This document shows positions 19,001-22,663 of a stretch of 50,575 bases of DNA, piece after piece. A program made the position numbers and the translations under genes. Every line of letters begins with the position of its first letter. Position 1 is the stretch's first letter. The stretch comes from Anaerolineae bacterium (GTDB lineage: Bacteria > Chloroflexota > Anaerolineae > JAAYZQ01): assembly GCA_016929795.1 (NCBI GenBank), contig JAFGIA010000459.1:1-50575 (forward strand). Direction: 5' to 3'. The notes beneath the pieces were generated by a model, which searched no databases, was not told the origin of the DNA, and saw only the letters and a list, made by a program, of their open reading frames with translations.

Positions 19001-20274
19001 AACTGACAGCGACGACCACGGTCACTGTGAGCAACGAACCGATCACGGGGCTGGTGGCGACGAATGACAGCCCAACCGGATTGGGCAGCGCCACGCACCT
19101 GACGGCCACCGTCGCGACGGGCATGGGTGTCACGTACACCTGGGACCTGGGCGATGGAGCGCAGGCGGGCGGCGCCTCGGTGGCCCACATCTATCCAGAG
19201 ATCGGGATCTATACCGCCGTCGTCACCGCAGTCAACAACTTTGATGAGATGACGGCGACGACAAAGGTCACCGTCACCGAGGTACCGATCGCCGGACTGG
19301 TCGCCACGAACGACAGCCCGACGGCATTCGGAGAGCCGACGACCTTCACGGCCACCGTCGCCGCCGGCAGCCACGTCACCTTTACGTGGGCCTTTGGCGA
19401 TGGCGAGCTGGCGATCAGGGCGCTGGTTACCCATACCTATCCGGCCACCGGCACCTTCACCGCAGTCGTGACGGCGCTCAACAGTGTCAGCACGCTCACG
19501 GCGACGACGCCCGTGACCGTCACTGCGCCGCCGCCTGCCTGTCCCCAACCTGTGGCTGCCGTGCGCGTGACCGGGCCGACCATGGGCATGACTACCACCA
19601 CGCCATACACCTTCACCGCCATCATCAGTCCGGCGGATGCGACCGCACCGATCACCTACACGTGGGCACCAGAGCCGGACAGCGGTCAAGGGACACCTGG
19701 CGCCAGCTACTCGTGGGCTACAACCGGCGTATTCTCCGTTGCCGCAGCCGTGGAGAATTGCGGCGGGTCCGCCAGTGACATGCACTTGCTCCTCGTTGGC
19801 CCGGGCGCCCTGGCTGAAGTCGATCCGGCAAGCGGTGGCACCCTGGTTTACACAGACACTCAAGGGCTGACCACCACGGTCGACGTGCCACCCAACGCGG
19901 TAGCCGATCTCCTCACCCTCGTTTACATCCCTGTCGACGCCGTGGTCCCTTCTCCTGGGTTCTCGTTCGCGGGGCACGCCGTGGACCTGGATGCTTACCG
20001 TAACGGCATTCTTCTCCCCAGCCTGGACTTGACCATTCCCGTGCTGGTCACGATCCACTACTCGGATGCCGACGTTATGGACATCAAGGAAAACTCGTTG
20101 TTGTTGGGAAACTGGGATGGTGATACATGGGTGGACGCAGCCTGCGACGCGTACGACAGGGATCTGGGCAAGAACTGGCTGACCGCGCCCATTTGCCACC
20201 TGAGCCGATTTGCCCTGTTGGGGGAAACAGCACACTACGTCTACTTGCCACTGGTGTTGCGACACACGCCATAG
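4054..20274 (+). CDS. Giant secreted multidomain repeat protein (5406 aa; ASH, ThuA-like, CARDB, PKD domains)
   Basis: One unbroken frame encodes a protein of roughly 550 kDa. A signal peptide occupies about residues 1-38 (hydrophobic LFVVLTLILTLSPILPAAG). Approximate layout: two ThuA/amidotransferase-like modules (224-422 and 652-850) among ASH/Hydin-like beta domains (to about 2030); a nidogen-like jelly-roll module (1050-1243); seven CARDB repeats (2030-2905); a PPC domain (2911-3011); a TIG-like segment; a carboxypeptidase-regulatory-like domain (3293-3380); two beta-propeller-like stretches (3393-3540 and 3790-4063) around a Cys-containing unknown region; a Pro/Thr linker (4130-4260); a DUF11-like domain (DPNDILGP); a Big_1-like domain (4563-4660); six or seven PKD domains (4663-5240); a ZU5-like end; and the tail YVYLPLVLRHTP. 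A cell-surface adhesive or matrix role is inferred. The ThuA-like modules show no evident catalytic residues. Translation is coupled to the upstream small gene. Confidence 0.93.
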   Translation: MSTFRAIRHSLFVVLTLILTLSPILPAAGSTTLVHAAGDVEADPKSTGTGPGWAESAPVPAAAWAAASEPMSAAPDRLYGPQPHPALSAHRPASPHRQSARARAVVGARVGGARVAASALTAVDSITPTISIHPATIEETMPADSSRVVSLTIANAGDSDLVWHASTVDRGTTLQMAERANTVTLPAPGVAIPSPRAKLAPPARARPDGKVTIQRRGSFLNSGPRVLLVVADDDVDFGSPMQGFLQAYGDLDTVDLFDAIDGTPTLAELQAYDVVVTWSSYHYDDRVAMGNVLANYVDTGGGVVVLQYALHGYTMQGRFMTEDYIPLRGTGHTWNPSCLGSYDADHPIMQGVTTVCEPNRVTGTYLTADATAVARWQDGNIFVAVKDQLPVIALNAYVGVYYEWTGQMADVLHNSILSLMGFWLSVMPEAGTVPGHSSMPVTVTLDTTDLISATYLADIVIESNDPLTPVVTVPVTMHVTGQPATVVTPALLDFGQVYAGYTRTLQLLVENAGTADLVVSGMVASDPALSASPASFIVPTQATGQVVTITYAPPLSATLAATLAITTNDPVSPVRMVPVVGRAVAPPTIGVSPTHFEEAMAAGMTRILTLTISNHGPTDLVWDTFVPPYSVSLPASQAAGMETSPPGNTLNGRPRVLLAIADYDNLWGSPMQGFLQAYGDLETVDLFNANTGTPTLAQLEAYDVVVTWRNMAYANATAMGDVLADYVDRGGRVVVLVFAVSGGLQGRFMTENYTPLKGSGNTQSTSCLGSYDADHPIMAGVTAVCDYYRLAGSYLTPDATAVAHWQDGNIFVGVKDQLPVVALGAFVGYNYRWTGQMADVVHNSILYLLQSWLTVTPEAGTVPAYSSMPVSVTLDTTHLVSDTYLADIVIESNDPVTPQVTVPLTLTVGGAPSAQVTPTLLDYGQVYAGYTHTLQILVENEGRADLVVSGIASSDPALSAAPASFVVPAYAGGQVVNVTYAPPASATLAATLTLTTNDPILPVRTVLVVGRAVDPPVIGVAPEAFEETVSAGDVFTRALAINNSGGSELTWALQGATDYIVRSSNDPDGPAFNWIEIRGSGTPIPGLDDDTYAGPFDLGFAFDFYGVQQTQYYVSGNGFLSFGEGASAHQAQCPLPDPTPPNNLIALLWDHLSSDYVSGGVFRQTFGSCPIYRGRCTVVEFYRWNHWGGHAAGTFEAILFDSGAIVIQFADAGLESGLYSTTGIEGPEGSQGLAFACREPILTDELAVSFSRLPLWLHAAPRSGAIPPGEGDLVTVTFDSSGLISGTYSAGLLIDSNDPVTPQATIPVTLHFTGRPAAAVTPTSLDYGQVFAGYTYPLQLLVENEGTADLVVSGIVASDPSLSASPSSFVVPGSGGSQGVTVSYTPPVSSPLTATLAITTNDPVTPVWSVAVIGRAVDPPVIAVEPASFEQSLPPDVTQALTLTISNAGGSELAFDLSGTYPQWLSLTPEAGTVPASASVLVTVTLDTTGLISGTYYGAAVIGSNDPVTPLLTVPLTLHVTGAPAAVVTPTSLDYGQVFAGYPHPLQLLVENEGTTELVVSGIVASDPSLSASPASFVVPALASGQVVIVTYAPPVSDSLTATLTLTTNDPVTPVWSVAVIGRAVDPPIIAVSPTRIEETLSAGTTRGMTLTVTNSGGSDLAFEISNLAPWLNIPQPTGIVPAHSSAPATVILQATDLVSGTYYADLQVRSNDPVTPEVTIPVTMHVTGKPDASIDLLIDFGDVFFTYPHTRSLLIENAGAADLVVSDIHSDNPIVIALPDHLIVPALESGDVDIIATPALKGPFSATLTVSSNDPVSPVINVEVVGTAVYTPAIRISPTAFDVVVETGQVTTRTLLVNNDGLGTLHFVLDAQNDLVAMDPLGGAIVELGQMPVTVTFDATTLLDGKYTERIDVASNDPAQPLISIPVSLTVILLPPGVPSLVSPLDGEVNVRIDKMLQWQASPRATTYDLYLWPDGTSKPGTPAQSGLTLPYYDPPYTFETLTTYHWQVMALNAAGSTAGPEWTFTTETLPDLEVTAVTVPPSGFAGQPVEVSWIVINNGERGTTLPTWYDRVYLSPSPVFDLATATRLGDRINPAYLGPGESYLNTATFNLPQGTEGDYYVFVRANAQGVMREADQTNNVGRSDTAIDISLPPLPDLQVSGVSGPANAFSGDRILVNWTVRNEGAGATGVGYWFDAIYLAVTTTLDVDDAYLLRTVYHSGDLGSGQAYTLTIPVTLPQAIYGAWYLFVATDMSNRVYEHVWESNNTGGPSGPLHITLTPPPDFQVTSLSAPATANSGADIRVQWTVTNLGAGAPFEPLWYDRVYLSPDPVLVVDDAWVLGTFGVGEALAPGDLYTRTRDLTVPDGISGIHYLHVWTDWDGRVFEYMDDDNNVTATTLSIALSPSPDLQVSSVSVDASGTAGTLFHLSWSVLNDGNAPANPVWRDRVVLSTDIYPSAGDIFLGIYEHQAGLPVGQVYTETRTVILPDALAGTYYVLVLTDSTMDLYEHEGEDNNVGQSPAVPIAARPDTDLVLGGLSAPATGSSGQPMIITWAVTNTGTIATGVSSWTDAAYLSADTTLNKSTDRLVDSWTRSGRLPAGEAYTRIEMPNLPDGLEGEFYLFLVVDTQGLVDDPDRANNVGYATPPIVVTLSPSPDLQPAAVNPPADAFSGQPLAVEWAVHNGGPGNARAPWYDAFYLSADPVASAGDLQLLSQRHLGDLASGATYTATASPEIPRWAAGQYYLLLKADSRDEVYEGLAENNNVTAWPVNVTMPPPSDLVVISVTVPSTAIPGEAITIDWTIQNQGVYPAIGRMCDAVYISPDATWDLADAFVANKCQNINLAPGETGLVEVEAVMPDYEVLANLSGSLPGVTPGTYYAIVRTDVLNQIRESNDGNNIGISQDTISVDVTALTLDVPVEDVLTTGTSHFYRLDVPAGETLIVTLDGNLATASDELYVRYGGVPSRGNFDFGYTRPFEEDQEVYVPFTRGGTYYILVYGADVPGGPAGYSLIARIPAFSVLNVNAEKVGNAGQSTLEIQGARFGRDTTFQVISPDGVVLDAGSVIVRDASTAFAAFDFTGQTPGLYDVRATREGGMVALLEDAFPVTVGTGPQFVVRFVAPSSIGLNRNYLLYIDYGNIGDADLVSPMLVAYNTTDTPAGFSLDSMTPGQVLQLLAVSRDGPAGILRAGEYHRIPVYFYTSTPRVSFELFSVDNNDPRLINWPEVESMHRPAGIPEEEWATIWANIQARVGTTWGDYAATLAQIATRLSERGEVTFAVRDLFAELVRQEAGVGYSVIAGMLINLDSGQLIDEAVVVARYEQDADTTFIEADMTDDAGQFSIDELVPGRYDIYAEGYYFDETPTFTVTQETDVLGATLYAHTVPPPEPVEPVYYEVSDSDPALAVDDSGDVHLVWQRDEEVWHSVYSGGAWAQTAPISHATGTVPDVTFDPALIGGADPGLAVVWQSGFGNDATLHYAVGQAGAGSEYTWSVPLTLTSDSYGDSLPVLAVTPGGDLVILWLQQDWDIEDDQDLYYALVEAASIPLQWPSLPPDRGISSSIPIPDGAAIDAQCISVDLSVGENVPLPFVGGKYGITISGQACGESGCDGASVSGQLSAKAKLGDNVEGSGGASASAKWLIDKGACQYVFNSAEASAFVGLVGQIPLAMVPIFWPDIRFGVQVEGQVAGTLGWQAANWPGWPSDGYVSVQAGLGPYGKVVFVEDKAEAAITGIGSVTIGWRPPTQMRLECAEFKLSAEAKLCLLSYSWSKSWKAGPCAAGMSALLLDTIPVPTDDTIVIHDTTQGDSLLSESLTIIRVEPYTGTGAIYEGTPVLSDTISTDVRHDGAPAIARSSSGELLAAWTKDSSDWNTAVGSSVVVAEFTGSTWDAPIEIQPADHFGRNPALVFAGPSGDTPVLLWPSAPATVTLSSPVTDVVEAIAKTDILFSTRAGDNWTAPAPVAGLPGEDTSVRTAVDGAGQVIAAWLNTNDEIETLYTSIWDGSNWSVLSTIPVTSPVGTLDLAATGGTTPLLVWSQEYTSTQTGDYVQSLYYATWNGSAWSAPARFTKPAIEVITGLGGEANTSLSLPRTLSCQDVPLDDGVTNLAAPDVGGSVATLADVPPRFEPLSGSALSAPASVQAGAGSGTAGMGTTTESPGSISQQPAPTSTPAPPRASAPTPAPTGTPSATRDEARVVVPVSTPQPPRDSNHNAGTGVQGFFAPPPGCCETETPTPTATPTSTGEPTPTASPTSETPTPTVTPSPDATYEAVVITAHDPNDILGPEGFGDAHWMAVDGTFDYTIRYENDPLLASAPAQRVLITQTLDVDLDPRTFRLGAFGFGDHLLTEPDNRSFYSARLGPFIIMTTVPTTHTFSLYVDVNAGIDVVSGEAFWIFQSIDPATGAPPVDATVGFLPPNTSSGTGEGFVTYRIRPDASAQTGDVVDAWARIFFDVNDPIDTRAIFNTLDAAAPTSAVNPLLPETAGAEVVLTWLSSDDVAGSGVRDVDLYVSSDGGPFALWRAGVPLTATVFAGESGHTYGFFAIANDGAGNREPMKTAAEAVTLLFMPGAPARLNVTADPTLIPPDGTSTSVISTTVRNGRGDLLPAQTINLTSTLGTLSSITAMTDVSGTAAVTLTAGLSPGTAVVTVMTSGALGEIVATTAVTIEEAIAGLTAVNNSPTALGYSTTLTASIAAGSHVTYAWSLGDGAATTGAVVVHTYPAPGIYTALVTATNAVNVLTATTGVTVEEAVAGLAVTSDSPTPLGAATTLTATLDAGSSVSYTWAFGDGTTPITTTATLTNGVVLTHTYPALGVYTTVVTASNDVSLLTATTTVTITNEPIAGLAAINDSPTPLGSATTLTATVGTGSNVTYTWVFGDGESGSGAVVTHTYPEIGLYTAVVTAANSTNELTATTAVTITDVPIAGLVAVNDSPTPLGSATTLTATVGNGSNVTYTWALGDGGAGHGGVVTHTYPLTGVYTAVVTAANSTNELTATTTVTVSNEPITGLVATNDSPTGLGSATHLTATVATGMGVTYTWDLGDGAQAGGASVAHIYPEIGIYTAVVTAVNNFDEMTATTKVTVTEVPIAGLVATNDSPTAFGEPTTFTATVAAGSHVTFTWAFGDGELAIRALVTHTYPATGTFTAVVTALNSVSTLTATTPVTVTAPPPACPQPVAAVRVTGPTMGMTTTTPYTFTAIISPADATAPITYTWAPEPDSGQGTPGASYSWATTGVFSVAAAVENCGGSASDMHLLLVGPGALAEVDPASGGTLVYTDTQGLTTTVDVPPNAVADLLTLVYIPVDAVVPSPGFSFAGHAVDLDAYRNGILLPSLDLTIPVLVTIHYSDADVMDIKENSLLLGNWDGDTWVDAACDAYDRDLGKNWLTAPICHLSRFALLGETAHYVYLPLVLRHTP
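4720..7087 (+). repeat. Recent intragenic duplication of a ~1.29-kb ThuA-like + ASH module
   Basis: The segment from about 4720 to 5800 recurs at about 6010 to 7087, displaced by 1287-1290 bp (429-430 codons). Long stretches match at the DNA level, for example around CCGATGCAGGGTTTTCTGCA at 4771 and, with one change, at 6061. Each copy encodes a Rossmann-like module (GSPMQGFLQAYGDL...DVVVTW) followed by two beta domains. Identity at silent sites suggests a recent duplication or continuing gene conversion. Confidence 0.85.
5510..9540 (+). repeat. Array of five ASH/Hydin-type beta domains alternating with Ig-like domains
   Basis: The motif LD(F/Y)GQV(Y/F)AGY, followed by L(V/I)ENEG.ADLVVSGI and ending in VIGRAVDPP, recurs near 5536, 6823, 8034 and 8659, with a diverged copy near 9276. 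Between them lie domains with the pattern I.V.P...EE....G.T..LTISN.G, carrying SNDPVTP near their ends. The copies at 8034 and 8659 are nearly identical in DNA over more than 100 bp. Confidence 0.85.
10144..12770 (+). repeat. Seven tandem CARDB domains
   Basis: Units of about 123 residues (about 370 bp) begin near 10144, 10523, 10899, 11272, 11638, 12016 and 12380. Each opens with PDLQV..VS.P and contains W.V.N.G, a WYDRVYLS-like segment, a G..Y....LP..G.YY(L/V)(F/L)V segment and an EN(N)NV near its end. CARDB is a beta-sandwich of cell-adhesion-related secreted bacterial proteins. The last unit is longer, with an insertion before PGTYYAIVRTD. Confidence 0.87.
16440..16830 (+). other. Pro/Thr/Ser-rich linker within the giant protein
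   Basis: A low-complexity stretch encodes runs such as PTPTATPTSTGEPTPTASPT, preceded by a CC pair in a PPPGCCETETPT segment. It separates the propeller-like half from the C-terminal DUF11-like, Big_1-like and PKD half. It is probably an extended, possibly glycosylated, wall-spanning spacer. Confidence 0.8.
18034..19530 (+). repeat. Six near-identical PKD domains (a seventh, divergent, follows)
   Basis: Units of 243-270 bp begin near 18037, 18280, 18550, 18794, 19041 and 19288. Each reads (I/V)AGL.A.NDSPTPLGS.TTLTATV..GS.VTYTW.(L/F)GDG, then V.HTYP..G.YTAVVTA.N....LTATT.VT. The W..GDG and HTYP..G.Y motifs are the PKD hallmarks. A divergent seventh unit (about 19540-19790) starts after PPPACPQPVAAV. 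The repeats are coding, not a CRISPR array. Confidence 0.9.
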
Positions 20275-20294
20275 ACGCTTGTGGTGCACGACAC

Positions 20295-20323
20295 AAGGGG
20301 CGCCTGGCGGCAGGCGCCCCTTT
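20295..20323 (+). terminator. Intrinsic terminator of the giant-protein operon
   Basis: GGGGCGCCTG (20297-20306) and CAGGCGCCCC (20311-20320) form a perfect 10-bp stem with loop GCGG. Flanking AA/TT pairs extend it and a short T tract follows. It lies 21 bp after the giant gene's stop codon. Confidence 0.85.
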
Positions 20324-20352
20324 ACTTGTGCGCACAGGGAGATGGATAAAAC

Positions 20353-20380
20353 TTGACGGCCCGCAATGCTGTTGTATAAT
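20353..20380 (+). promoter_or_regulatory. Promoter of the Fe-S domain protein gene
   Basis: TTGACG (20353-20358), a 16-bp spacer and a perfect TATAAT (20375-20380) lie downstream of the terminator of the preceding gene. The predicted transcript starts near 20387, giving a leader of about 78 nt. Confidence 0.82.
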
Positions 20381-20464
20381 CTGGTCGGTCGCTAGAGTCG
20401 CAACCAGGCACGACGTTCGGAGCAGCACAATATCGCCAGCCGCGACGGCACACGAGGGACTGAA

Positions 20465-21001
20465 ATGCTAGTGACGAGCTACGAACCCGAGATCGGCCTG
20501 CCGGCGTGCAGTGCCGACAGGGAAAAAGTGACCATGATCGGTCACGTCCACACCGACATCAGCCCGGTCTTCCCCTACCTGAACACCATCCTGCCCGACG
20601 CACTCTTGCACACCCGCGCCGAGATCCTGCGCTTCCGCTTCGAGGGCCACCCGGTGGCCCTCCGGCCCCATGAAATGTCGCTCGGGGGCTTGGAGGATGC
20701 CGACGAAGGGGTCGAGACAATGACCCGCCTGCAGCAATTTCTCAATGACACGTGGGCGCGGCGAGACGAGATCGTGCCCACCACGGTCGAACGACGGCGC
20801 CTGAGCCCCTTGCCCGTGTACAAGCTCCTGCCCGGCACCAACTGCGGCGCCTGCGGTTGTCCCACCTGCCTGGTCTTTGCCAACAAGCTCGTCGTCGGCC
20901 AGGCAGATCTGGCCGAGTGCACGCCTCTGTGCACAGAAGAGGCTTATCGCGAACGGCGCGCTCAGTTACAGACCTTGATCGACGCGGCGCCTTCTACCTG
21001 A
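20465..21001 (+). CDS. Small protein with a CODH/ACS-gamma/RnfB-type [4Fe-4S] 'FeS' domain
   Basis: 178 residues. The C-terminal third carries LLPGTNCGACGCPTCLVFAN followed about 16 residues later by ECTPLC. This is the Cys pattern (CGxCGxxxC...C) of the FeS domain found in RnfB and in the gamma subunit of CO dehydrogenase/acetyl-CoA synthase. The N-terminal 110 residues match nothing I recognise; they contain a DISPVFPYLNTILPDA segment and a predicted alpha/beta pattern. A monocistronic role as an electron carrier or corrinoid/metal accessory protein is possible but unproven. The start at 20465 has GAGGG just upstream; an internal ATG at 20534 is an alternative. The gene has its own promoter and converges on the GNAT gene. 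Confidence 0.8.
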   Translation: MLVTSYEPEIGLPACSADREKVTMIGHVHTDISPVFPYLNTILPDALLHTRAEILRFRFEGHPVALRPHEMSLGGLEDADEGVETMTRLQQFLNDTWARRDEIVPTTVERRRLSPLPVYKLLPGTNCGACGCPTCLVFANKLVVGQADLAECTPLCTEEAYRERRAQLQTLIDAAPST

Positions 21002-21027
21002 GAGGGATTCCAACACACCGGGGCCGG

Positions 21028-21606
21028 TCAGAGCGAGAAAAAGCTGGGTAGGCCAGCATTTGCTGGACGCGCCAGGCGCTGCACCAAGCCCCGTGGCGCC
21101 CCGGCCGTGATGATCCGCGGCGCAAACCCGCGCGCGGCCCAGAACCCCGCCGCCTCCTCGTTGCCCGCCACGTAGCGCAGCGACAGATCCTGGACCCCTT
21201 CCGCCGCAAAATAGTCGCACACGGCTGCCACCAGCCGCGTCGCCACACCTCGCCGCCGGTGGTCGGGGCGCACATAGGCCTGGTCGATCGAGCCTGCGCG
21301 GGGTGGATCGTAGCGGCTGTTCGTCACCACCCGGCCGAAAATCACGCCCACCACCCCGTCCGCCTCGTGCTCGGCCACCAACGCGCACCCATTGGGCGCC
21401 GTCAGCCGCCCGGCGGTGATCCCCTTCAGGTTCGCCCGCGCCTCGCCATCCATGCGCCACAGATCGCGGTTCGAGGCTTCCAGGTGATCCTGGAGGGCCA
21501 GCAGCAGATCTGTCACCCGGTCGAGGTCCTCGTGCTCCGCAGGGCGGATGGTATAGCCAGGCAGGCTGGGATATTCCAGGCGGGCTCCGTCCCCATCACC
21601 GTTCAT
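21028..21606 (-). CDS. GNAT-family N-acetyltransferase
   Basis: 192 residues. The order of elements fits the GNAT fold: YTIRPAEHEDLDRV at the N-terminus, the beta4 strand SIDQAYVRPDHR, the acetyl-CoA pyrophosphate loop RRRGVATRL (about residue 120), and the C-terminal EEAAGFWAARGF. It transfers an acetyl group from acetyl-CoA to an amine; the substrate cannot be told. The start overlaps the end of the upstream DUF362 gene by 11 bp, so it is probably the last gene of the long minus-strand unit. It ends convergent to the Fe-S protein gene with only 26 bp between them and no obvious terminator. Confidence 0.88.
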   Translation of the reverse strand: MNGDGDGARLEYPSLPGYTIRPAEHEDLDRVTDLLLALQDHLEASNRDLWRMDGEARANLKGITAGRLTAPNGCALVAEHEADGVVGVIFGRVVTNSRYDPPRAGSIDQAYVRPDHRRRGVATRLVAAVCDYFAAEGVQDLSLRYVAGNEEAAGFWAARGFAPRIITAGAPRGLVQRLARPANAGLPSFFSL

Positions 21607-22663
21607 CTGTCACCCCCAGGCACGCCGCCGCGCGCCGCGACCGCCACTTCAGTTGGTGCCTGTATCGCCTGTGAGGTTGGAACGGCCGCCGGCACTCCTC
21701 CAGCGTCGCATTGCCCACCATCTCGATCTCGTCCAGGTTGGCAGTCCCCAGGCCCATGAGGGTGCAGTAGTGCAAGTAGCCCACCTGGCGTGCGTCAAAG
21801 CCCATCAGTGCCGCGCCCACCACGTCGACAGCCAGCGCGTCGGTGCCTGCCACTGCGGCGCGCAGCGGCACCGGCGTGCCATCTGTCGGCCCGTTGCCCT
21901 CCATCGCCTCGTACCCGTCCAGCACGGCCAGATGGGGCATCACGCGTGGCGCCAGCAGCGCCAGGTTGAGGTTGATCACCGGGTAGCTCTGGTGCATCTT
22001 TATCTTGTCGCTCGGCTCCACCAGGCGCATAGCCCGAAATTCCGCCCACTCGACCGGCGCCAGTCCGCGCACCCACTTGGGCACCATGTCCTTGAGCCTC
22101 CTGCCGAGTTGGCCGAAGGCCATGCCGCGCCCATGGTGGTCATTCGCGGGCGCATGCGCCAAGCGGCTGATTAGCGCCCCCATCACCATATTCTTGATGC
22201 TGAGCGTCACAATCACCACGTTGTGCGTCTTGAGCGGGCCAACCGAGATGCGAAAATCGCTCTCGACCACGCGGCGAGCCATCTGGAGGTGCAGCGGCCG
22301 CAGCCGCCAGTCAAAGACATCCACCCCCACCGTCTCATCCCGGTTCAAGTCTACCAGATCGGCCTCATACTCGCGCGCCAGTTCCTCGTAGCCATAGCGC
22401 GCGAACGCTTCGGCCGCAGGCTGGATTGCCGGCCCTTCGGCGATCGAGATCGGCCCATCGTAACGGCGGCGGATGAACTCGAGCACTGCGCGTGTAGCAC
22501 CGGCATGGGTCGTCGCCAGCGGCCTGTCCACCTCCACCAAGTTCGGCTTGATCAACACGTGGCGCTTGCCCGCCAGGTCGATCTGCTCGTCGAGGGCGTC
22601 AAGAGCGGCAAGCAGATTCGCGCGCCGGTCCTCGCCGCGGATGAGAGAAACCCGCGCCGGCAT
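21596..22663 (-). CDS. DUF362 domain-containing protein
   Basis: 355 residues from the ATG at 22663, whose A is the last base of the rodA stop (TGATG), implying coupling; a TTG one codon upstream is also possible. The motifs KPNLVEVD, ISIAEGPA, VGPLKTHNVVIVTLSIKNMV and VDVVGAALMGFD are typical of the DUF362 family. In some members this domain is fused to ferredoxin modules, but there is none here and Cys residues are few. The biochemical function is unknown. Its position after rodA and before a GNAT gene suggests a passenger of the elongation cluster rather than a dedicated part of it. Confidence 0.87.
   Translation of the reverse strand: MPARVSLIRGEDRRANLLAALDALDEQIDLAGKRHVLIKPNLVEVDRPLATTHAGATRAVLEFIRRRYDGPISIAEGPAIQPAAEAFARYGYEELAREYEADLVDLNRDETVGVDVFDWRLRPLHLQMARRVVESDFRISVGPLKTHNVVIVTLSIKNMVMGALISRLAHAPANDHHGRGMAFGQLGRRLKDMVPKWVRGLAPVEWAEFRAMRLVEPSDKIKMHQSYPVINLNLALLAPRVMPHLAVLDGYEAMEGNGPTDGTPVPLRAAVAGTDALAVDVVGAALMGFDARQVGYLHYCTLMGLGTANLDEIEMVGNATLEECRRPFQPHRRYRHQLKWRSRRAAACLGVTDER

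Noticed and set aside
18034..19530. Regularly spaced repeats resembling a CRISPR or satellite array
   Set aside because: The period is 243-270 bp and in frame, and the units encode PKD domains. There are no short spacers and no cas genes.
17584..20289. 901-codon open frame on the minus strand opposite the PKD region
   Set aside because: This is a shadow caused by GC-rich codon use and periodic repeats on the coding strand. Its translation is low-complexity (RRRR, GRGQG) without any domain.
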